Origin: Endomicrobium sp.
GTDB lineage: Bacteria; Elusimicrobiota; Endomicrobiia; Endomicrobiales; Endomicrobiaceae
Assembly (NCBI GenBank): GCA_031273645.1
Contig: JAISRM010000150.1
Location: 1-28,179, forward strand
Length of the DNA stretch: 28,179 nucleotides
Direction: 5' to 3'
The translations under genes and the position numbers were made by a program. Every line of letters begins with the position of its first letter. Position 1 is the stretch's first letter. A model generated the notes under the pieces. It was given only the letters and a program-made list of their open reading frames with translations, ran no database searches and was not told the DNA's origin. Positions 22,767 through 28,179 of the stretch are shown here, piece after piece.

Positions 22767-24473
22767 ATGTTTATTTTTAAACCAAAACTTTTTACTTTAA
22801 TAAAAAACAGACCTGAAGAATTTACCGTTTCAAGAATCGTTACGGATTTAAACGCCGGTCTTATAGTGGCTTTTATCGCAATACCTCTTTCAATAGCTTT
22901 GGGAATAGCGTCGGGAGTAATGCCGGGCAAAGGGCTTATTACGGCTGTTGTCGCCGGATTTTTAATTTCGTTGTTTGGAGGAAGCCGCGTTCAGATAGGC
23001 GGTCCTACCGGAGCTTTTGTAATTATAGTTTACGGCATTATACAGCAATACGGAACAAGCGGACTTATAACTGCGACCGCCATGGCGGGAGCGCTTCTTA
23101 TAGCTATGGGATTTTTAAAGTTTGGCAAAATTATAAAGTACATACCCGACCCCATAGTAATCGGCTTTACCAGCGGCATAGCCGTAGTTTTATTTTCAAC
23201 GCAGATAAACGATTTTTTAGGCATGGGGCTTGCATCTGTTCCGTCGGACTTTATTGAAAAATGGAAAACTTATTTTGCAAATATCCACAGCATAAACCCG
23301 ATAACCGTGATAATCGGAACCGCAACGATTGTATTTATGGCGGTCTATCCCAAAAAATTTAAATTCTTTCCGGGTCCTTTAGCCGCATTGATAATTACGA
23401 CTTTGCTCGTCAAGTTTTTAAATCTCCCCGTTGAAACTATTTATTCGCATTTTGGCGACATTACAAAATCTATGGCTTTTAAGCCCGTTCTTCCGGCGTT
23501 TAGTTTTGAACTTATGGCAAAACTTTTTCAGCCGGCAATGACCATAGCCATTCTTGCCGGAATAGAATCTCTGCTGTCTGCCGTAGTCGCCGACGGAATG
23601 ATAGGAAAAAAACATAATTCAAACACGGAGCTGATAGCGCAAGGCATAGCAAATATCGGGTCTGCGTTTTTTGGCGCAATACCTGCTACGGGAGCAATAG
23701 CGCGCACGGCGGCAAACGTAAACAACGGCGCAAGAACGCCGATAGCAGGAATAGCGCATGCGTTTTTCATTCTGATAATAATGCTTCTTTTTATGAAGTA
23801 TATAGTCCTTGTTCCCATGGTTACGCTTGCGGTTATACTTTTTACCGTGTCTTACAGAATGATGGATTTTGCCGCTTTTAAAGAGCTGCTGCGCGCCCCG
23901 AGAAGCGACAGCCTCGTGCTGATAACGACTTTTGTTTTAACGGTTTTTGTTAATCTCGTTTACGCCATAGAAATAGGAATGATCCTTGCCGCATTTTTGT
24001 TTATGAAAAGAATGTCCGACATAACCGGCATCGACACTTCCGAAGACGTTTACGAAGGAATTGAAGAAGAAGACATAGCCGAAAAAAAGAAATTAAAAGA
24101 CGTGGTGGTATATGAAATAAACGGACCTTTCTTTTTTGGCGCGGCAAGCGCTTTTGTGGAACATATGGAAAAAATTAAAGAGTGCAGAGTCATTATATTA
24201 AGAATGAGAAAAGTACCGGCGATGGACGCTACCGGATACCACGCGCTTTACAAAATATACCGCAAATGCGCAAAAACGGACACAAGGCTTATTTTGTGCC
24301 AAATACAAAAACAGCCTTTGAAAGTTTTAAAAAATTACGGTTTTATAGAAATAATAGGAAGAAACAATTTTGCATTAAACATAGACAACGCGTTTAAAAA
24401 AGCGGAAAGCCATCTGAAAGCCTTAGAAGAATACAACGAAACTTTTCATCTAAAACGCCAAAGCGGCGTCTAA
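22767..24473 (+). CDS. SulP-family anion transporter with STAS domain
   Basis: Inner-membrane transporter of the SLC26/SulP family (sulfate, bicarbonate or dicarboxylates; not decidable here). 568 aa. The transmembrane part (about 20-420) starts with the family block DLNAGLIVAFIAIPLSIALGIASG, and has GGSRVQIGGPTGAFVIIVYG, IPDPIVIGFTSGIAVVL, and the IPATGAIARTAANVNNGARTPIAG block. A C-terminal cytoplasmic STAS domain (about 445-560) contains the VVVYEINGPFFFGAASAF strand and the MRKVPAMDATGYHAL loop, where a Ser/Thr-bearing D-x-T/S-G motif is usual (here DATG). A weak GGGAAA lies about 12 bases before the ATG. Its stop codon directly touches a repeat palindrome. It stands alone; no carbonic anhydrase or sulfate gene is nearby. 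Confidence 0.92.
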   Translation: MFIFKPKLFTLIKNRPEEFTVSRIVTDLNAGLIVAFIAIPLSIALGIASGVMPGKGLITAVVAGFLISLFGGSRVQIGGPTGAFVIIVYGIIQQYGTSGLITATAMAGALLIAMGFLKFGKIIKYIPDPIVIGFTSGIAVVLFSTQINDFLGMGLASVPSDFIEKWKTYFANIHSINPITVIIGTATIVFMAVYPKKFKFFPGPLAALIITTLLVKFLNLPVETIYSHFGDITKSMAFKPVLPAFSFELMAKLFQPAMTIAILAGIESLLSAVVADGMIGKKHNSNTELIAQGIANIGSAFFGAIPATGAIARTAANVNNGARTPIAGIAHAFFILIIMLLFMKYIVLVPMVTLAVILFTVSYRMMDFAAFKELLRAPRSDSLVLITTFVLTVFVNLVYAIEIGMILAAFLFMKRMSDITGIDTSEDVYEGIEEEDIAEKKKLKDVVVYEINGPFFFGAASAFVEHMEKIKECRVIILRMRKVPAMDATGYHALYKIYRKCAKTDTRLILCQIQKQPLKVLKNYGFIEIIGRNNFALNIDNAFKKAESHLKALEEYNETFHLKRQSGV

Positions 24474-24830
24474 CAGGCTGCGCCTGTTTTATGGGATTGG
24501 CAGCTGTCATTGCCATGAAAGCGGAAACCGCCTCTCGCCGCCATTGCCATGAAAATGGGACAGGCTGCGCCTGTTTTATGGGACACAGATTGCGCCTGTT
24601 TTGTTTGTGTCTGTCATTCCCATGAAAATGGGAATCCATGTTTAATATTAATATAGTCTCTAACATTATTTCTTTTCAGCCTTCGTCTGTTTTTATAAAA
24701 CAGCCGAAGGCTGTCTGACAGAATTTTTTAGTAAACGTGGATTCCCGCCCGATAAAAACAGACGACGTCTGGGCTGTTTAGAAAGAAAAAAAGTTTAAAA
24801 ATTCGGGAAGGACAACGCAGACTCGAGGTG
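24474..24830. repeat. Intergenic repeat cluster 3
   Basis: Starts on the base after the sulP stop with CAGGC-TGC-GCCTG (24474-24486, followed by TTTTATGGGA). A second identical palindrome is at 24561-24573, and an imperfect one is near 24586-24598. A third copy of the 160-bp element (from about 24601) lacks the second hairpin and is broken after TTTCTTTT at 24676 by a 45-base insert holding a 37-bp near-perfect palindrome (24677-24713). It then resumes at TTTTTTAGTAAACG and carries CAGAC-GAC-GTCTG (24759-24771) where copies A and B have CACTCGAGTG. Confidence 0.85.
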
Positions 24831-25103
24831 GTAGGCTCCTCTTTATTTTCTATTCAAGATTAAAGAAATGCAAAGCATTAGTTTATCTCAAAACTTTGCA
24901 GATTATCTAAAGCTGCAAAAGTTAAGTAGGCGCGTTTATCTATTTTTAACAACAATGCTTGTTGCTCGGCCGGCAAATTTAATTTCATTTTATAACGCCG
25001 TCAAAACCATGCTGATTTTTATTGAAATAGTTGTGGGAACTAAACTGCAAAGTCGACGAGCGCGGATTTCTTACGCATACAAAATCCGCGCCGTTTTCAA
25101 ATG
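24831..25103. other. Spacer with two hairpins, no credible gene
   Basis: Between repeat cluster 3 and the end of the 825-aa gene. It holds a 10-bp hairpin AACTTTGCAG/CTGCAAAAGTT (about 24892-24922, one bulge) and a perfect 10-bp hairpin GCGCGGATTT/AAATCCGCGC (25060-25069 and 25082-25091). The second is followed by CGTTTTC on the plus strand and lacks a T-run on the minus strand, so it is a poor terminator for the upstream minus-strand gene. Confidence 0.55.
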
Positions 25104-27581
25104 TTATTTGGAATGTATTTTAGGGCAGCAGTAATAACAGCCGTCGACATTATTATAAATTTTCTTTGCGGCTTCCAACGCTTTCTCGGGAGAATCAAAA
25201 TATCCTATCCATCTGCGGTTTTTTTCTTTCGGCACGCGGTCGCAGCCTTGCGTATGGACTTCGCGTTCGCCTGTTTTTTGAGCGTTCTTATTAATAAAAT
25301 AATATCTCGTTCCTTCAAGCGTTTCATCTTTAGGCTCTTGCGGATTTGCGGCGTTTAGAAGCGGCTCATTAATTTTTTTCATGCTTACAAAGCCTTCAAT
25401 ATCTGTCCAAAGAACAAAATCTTTTCCTTTTATATTTCCTAATACCGGAGGAAGTGCGGACGTATACGGGGCAGGAAATGAAACCGCAAATATATTTATG
25501 ATCTCGTCGGAAATTTCCGCGCCGTCCGTTGTAAGCTCCGTTTTATGAAACTTGTTTTGTTTATCAAGCCATGAAAGAAATATCTTTCCGTTTATATTGG
25601 AAACTATCGGCGTTGCGTTAACTTGTTTGTTGTTGAAACATATCGTTTCAGACCAGTTATTAGCGCGGGGATCATCGGCGTCGGGATAAAAAAACTTAAT
25701 GTAAATTGCATTGCCGTCTTTTTTCTCTCCCGCCCACGCATAAAGGACTTTATCGCCGGCATTGCAAACGGACACGCCGTAATCTCCCTTTTCAACGTCG
25801 GGATCTCTGTGAGGCGCTTTGACATGATGATAAATCCATTGTTTGTCGCCGTCAAATTCGGCTAAATATAAAGTTCCGTTCCATATTCCGCCTGCGGCCA
25901 ATTTGTATCCTATATATATTTTCCCGTTTAATACGCACATCCCTATTCTTTCTTTACTTTTTTCCAATCCCGACTTATCGTTGTTGATAAACTTAATTTT
26001 TTGTTTCCCCGACCATGTCGCTCCGTCGTCGCAAGAAGATATGATATAAATAACGCCGTCGTCGGTTCCGTTAAACGCCAAATACAGTTTGTCTTTGAAA
26101 AACGTTCCTGCGGGAACGGATAGCGTTTTATGATTCCTGTTGCCGTCGGGGTCAACAGGTATTATTTTATTGTCGTCTTCAATTACGGGATATACGTTAT
26201 TTTTATACTTTATTGGGTTTTGCTTAAGCGGTCTGTTAACGCGAAAAGCGGGCATACACATCATATTCAAATAATTTCCGCCGCCGCGCCAAAGCATGTA
26301 GCCTTCGCCGGTTTTATCGTTAACAAAAAAAGCCGGTTCGTTTTGCGATTTTTCGCCTGTTCTGAAATTATATTCCGCTTTCATAGGAATGCCCGGCGTT
26401 TTAAGAATTTCCGATATTTTGCTAAATAATGTTCTGTCCCATAATCCTTCGACGTGGTTGATTGGAAGCGGCGCGTGGTTTATGGCATATTGCCCGAGTT
26501 TTGCGCTTGCTGCAGAAACCAGAATATCTCCTTTCCCGTTTGTAAGCTCATCAACAGTACCGTTTGTAAACGCGTCGGGTATAGGAGAATGTTTAATACC
26601 GCCTATTTTCAACGGTTTGGGAACCATTTTTATCGTTACCGTCAGTCCCGCATTTGTATATTCTTTTTTATAATCCCACTCGTATAACTTAAACAATGTG
26701 GGAGATGAACCTGCAAAAGAGTAAAACCTTATTTGCTGCGTTGGGGAATTTAGCCACTTTATACTGTCTTGTATTAACTTTGAATCTGACCTAAGCTCCA
26801 CATTGCCTTTGTCTATAAAAACTCCCTCCCCATCCGGGTCAAAAGCTAAAAACAGTTTAAGCGCGTCAATTAAACCGCATGTGGTAAAAAAATCCACAAT
26901 GACCGCAATTTTAGCTACTAATGAAGCGTATGCAAGTTTACTTCCGCGATGCGGAGATTGAAGAGTAATGACGGTTTTTATCCAATTTGTATTATTTTTA
27001 TCTTCGGGATCATGAATGTATTTCCTTATAAGCAAACCGCCCCTGCTGTGAGCGATAACAGTAACTCTTTTACCTGCAAAATCGCCCGTCAATATATTTT
27101 CGCAAATGTATGGAGCAATTTTATCGCGAAGTTCGCTATAACAAACTTTTATTTCATCATCTTTTCCGGACTGACTGTATGTTATAACCGTATGCCCTAA
27201 ATCATTTAAAAACTCAACAAAATTATTTACCGCTGTTAGTGGAGATACTAACTTATCTATTCCTATCGCGGAAAATTTTAACAGATCTGAAATTTTTGCC
27301 GGATCTAAATCATCAAAAAGATTAACAACATCCTCAAGGAAAGGCGGAAGAGCAATGCTTGGAATATTTTTTTTTATCACAATCGGTTTATAATCATTTT
27401 TATCATAGTTCAAATGCATAAATCCGAAACGAACCGTGCCTTCTGCAGGATTAGTCCAATGTTTAATATCGCCGCCGCAGCCGTGCAGCAATAAAATAAC
27501 TTCTTTATCTTTGTCTCCGGGCCATACGGTAAAGTCGTTTTTTCCGTTTAAGCCTTCAACTTTATACGCATCTTTTCTCAT
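25104..27581 (-). CDS. Three-domain protein: lipase-like alpha/beta hydrolase, Asp-box beta-propeller-like region, Cys/His C-terminal domain
   Basis: 825 aa, no signal peptide. Residues 1-about 400 form an alpha/beta hydrolase: oxyanion-loop HGCGG at 33-37, nucleophile elbow AHSRGG with S179, likely catalytic Asp D352 in GDILVSAASA (lipases have GDGLVP-like sequence here) and His H376 in PINHVEGLWD. Residues about 415-745 show repeated strands with FF/YLAF/YIGY/YAW cores and an Asp box (SSCDDGATW, 515-523), as in sialidase-like propellers. Residues 758-825 form a compact tail with H776, C780, C815, C818, C819 and H823, suited to bind a metal. Substrate is unknown; a lipid or ester hydrolase guided by a binding propeller is an inference. 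The ATG has a strong AAAGGAG ribosome-binding site. It is monocistronic. Confidence 0.75.
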   Translation of the reverse strand: MRKDAYKVEGLNGKNDFTVWPGDKDKEVILLLHGCGGDIKHWTNPAEGTVRFGFMHLNYDKNDYKPIVIKKNIPSIALPPFLEDVVNLFDDLDPAKISDLLKFSAIGIDKLVSPLTAVNNFVEFLNDLGHTVITYSQSGKDDEIKVCYSELRDKIAPYICENILTGDFAGKRVTVIAHSRGGLLIRKYIHDPEDKNNTNWIKTVITLQSPHRGSKLAYASLVAKIAVIVDFFTTCGLIDALKLFLAFDPDGEGVFIDKGNVELRSDSKLIQDSIKWLNSPTQQIRFYSFAGSSPTLFKLYEWDYKKEYTNAGLTVTIKMVPKPLKIGGIKHSPIPDAFTNGTVDELTNGKGDILVSAASAKLGQYAINHAPLPINHVEGLWDRTLFSKISEILKTPGIPMKAEYNFRTGEKSQNEPAFFVNDKTGEGYMLWRGGGNYLNMMCMPAFRVNRPLKQNPIKYKNNVYPVIEDDNKIIPVDPDGNRNHKTLSVPAGTFFKDKLYLAFNGTDDGVIYIISSCDDGATWSGKQKIKFINNDKSGLEKSKERIGMCVLNGKIYIGYKLAAGGIWNGTLYLAEFDGDKQWIYHHVKAPHRDPDVEKGDYGVSVCNAGDKVLYAWAGEKKDGNAIYIKFFYPDADDPRANNWSETICFNNKQVNATPIVSNINGKIFLSWLDKQNKFHKTELTTDGAEISDEIINIFAVSFPAPYTSALPPVLGNIKGKDFVLWTDIEGFVSMKKINEPLLNAANPQEPKDETLEGTRYYFINKNAQKTGEREVHTQGCDRVPKEKNRRWIGYFDSPEKALEAAKKIYNNVDGCYYCCPKIHSK

Positions 27582-27608
27582 CGCTCATCTCCTTTATGCT
27601 CTAAAAAA

Positions 27609-27643
27609 ATAAAAAACCCGCAATTTAATTTTGCAGGTTTTTC
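27609..27643 (-). terminator. Terminator, mainly for the minus strand
   Basis: AAAAACC (27612-27618) pairs with GGTTTTT (27636-27642) and GCAA with TTGC inside, one mismatch between. On the minus strand it is followed by TTTATTTTTTT. It lies just upstream of the 825-aa gene, so it ends a transcript coming from 27643 or beyond. Confidence 0.7.
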
Positions 27644-28040
27644 TTAATATTTTGATATGCCAAATTTTGCGCAAGGATAAAATAATTTTTTTGCCCGACA
27701 GGATAATTCATCGAAAGCCCTTGTTATTTTATTGAAAAGCAAAATTTACTAAAATTTTATAACAATGTAAAGTTGGTAGAATGGGAAAGGAATATATTGA
27801 TTTTTCTAAAACCGTAAAATTACTTGGTGTGTGTTTTTGCGGAAGAATTTATTTCAAATGATTGCAGTTGATTTGTAAGTTTTTCTTTTTCTTCTTCCAA
27901 AATGCGCAGTTTGTTTAAGATATCCTGTTCAAATTTCACATTTATTTCACATATATTGCCGATATTTTTTGCGAATTTAGTGTATTATATCTAATATACT
28001 ATGCTTATAGTGAAAAAACCGATGAACAAACGGGTGAGCA
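27643..28040. other. Spacer of about 400 bases with a candidate small minus-strand unit
   Basis: AT-rich. It holds a minus-strand TATAAT (27989-27984), the 39-codon frame listed separately, and divergent plus-strand promoter-like elements (TTGCGA at 27969-27974 and TAATAT at 27992-27997, 17 apart) for the gene at 28041. AGTGTAT...ATATACT around 27980-28000 is an imperfect inverted repeat over both -10 regions. Confidence 0.45.
27820..27939 (-). CDS. Possible 39-aa coiled-coil peptide
   Basis: A GTG-started frame of 39 codons whose middle (about residues 5-28, LRILEEEKEKL with Leu/Ile every 3-4 residues) would form a coiled coil. There is no clear ribosome-binding site. Support comes from context: a TATAAT about 45 bases upstream and a minus-strand terminator about 180 bases downstream make a short closed transcription unit. 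It could equally be a small RNA, or a leftover of a longer gene. Confidence 0.25.
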   Translation of the reverse strand: MKFEQDILNKLRILEEEKEKLTNQLQSFEINSSAKTHTK

Positions 28041-28179
28041 ATGTTAAAGAAAACCGATGCGATCATTATCAATAGATTTAACATATCCTCTTCAAAGAAG
28101 AAGGGGATATGCGCGTTAATGATATTTGCGAGCATGTTGATAAACGGATTTGCGCTTAGCGCAGGGGAAGTAAGCAGGT
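28041..28179 (+). CDS. N-terminus of a secreted or outer-membrane protein, partial
   Basis: An ATG with GGGTGAG shortly upstream opens a frame that runs off the window. The 46 residues seen have a long polar N-region with a KKK cluster, a hydrophobic stretch ICALMIFASMLINGFALSA and a likely signal peptidase site after ALSA. The unusually long signal peptide (about 41 residues) is a feature of some large autotransporter-like or surface proteins. The mature protein is outside the window, so its function cannot be told. Confidence 0.6.
   Translation, partial: MLKKTDAIIINRFNISSSKKKGICALMIFASMLINGFALSAGEVSR

Noticed and set aside
24868..25134. 88-codon plus-strand frame after repeat cluster 3
   Set aside because: No ribosome-binding site, it includes two hairpins, runs into the end of the 825-aa gene on the other strand, and the product resembles no family I know.
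27781..27861. 26-codon plus-strand frame starting with ATG 27781
   Set aside because: Very short, no ribosome-binding site, and opposite the candidate small unit.

Overview
The window reads as a contiguous piece of chromosome from a moderately AT-rich, diderm (Gram-negative-type) bacterium. Pointers to an outer membrane are an OmpA-type peptidoglycan-binding protein, an HAE1-type RND pump and a peptidoglycan synthesis/division cluster. Gene content and the overall feel of the proteins remind me of Elusimicrobiota, in particular Endomicrobium-like genomes, but this is an impression from memory and was not tested. No tRNA, rRNA, CRISPR array, insertion sequence or phage gene was seen.

Layout. 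(1) 1-4462, plus strand: 3' end of aroA, then plsC, ispH and rpsA; a separate promoter then drives rplM-rpsI, closed by a perfect 11-bp-stem terminator. (2) 4463-4765: repeat-rich spacer. (3) 4766-6481, minus strand: ygiQ-type radical SAM gene, apparently on a leaderless mRNA. (4) 6611-11740, plus strand: OmpA-family envelope protein and RND transporter, then a terminator. (5) 11974-13058, minus strand: a likely acquired pair, a 58-aa unknown protein and an SDH-type (ClpP-fold) serine proteinase whose full-length frame is broken by an early TGA. (6) 13160-14074, plus strand: an unrecognised multi-pass membrane protein, overlapping tail to tail with the next operon. (7) 21539-14055, minus strand: queF-murC-murB-ddl-ftsQ-ftsA-ftsZ-pgeF, the distal half of a division and cell-wall (dcw) cluster headed by a queuosine gene. 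(8) 21640-22660: about 1 kb of nested intergenic repeats. (9) 22767-24473, plus strand: SulP anion transporter with STAS domain, behind a leader terminator. (10) 24474-25103: more repeats and hairpins. (11) 27581-25104, minus strand: an 825-aa three-part protein (lipase-like hydrolase, Asp-box beta-propeller-like region, Cys/His C-terminal domain). (12) 27582-28179: a small minus-strand transcription unit and the start of a secreted protein on the plus strand, cut by the window edge.

Functionally, most of the window is housekeeping: aromatic amino acid, phospholipid and isoprenoid synthesis, ribosomal proteins, UDP-MurNAc production, UDP-MurNAc-L-Ala formation, D-Ala-D-Ala, and the FtsQ/A/Z division core with the peptidoglycan-editing enzyme PgeF.

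The most interesting non-genic signal is a family of short intergenic palindromes of form CAGNC-3 nt-GNCTG, whose fourth base varies but is nearly always matched on the other arm. They are nested with dRS3-like ATTCCC-N8-GGGAAT hairpins in a larger modular repeat. Copies show compensatory changes and wholesale stem swapping, suggesting a mobile or structurally selected RNA/DNA element family. The most interesting coding signals are the 825-aa three-domain protein and the small-protein/SDH-proteinase pair with its in-frame stop.
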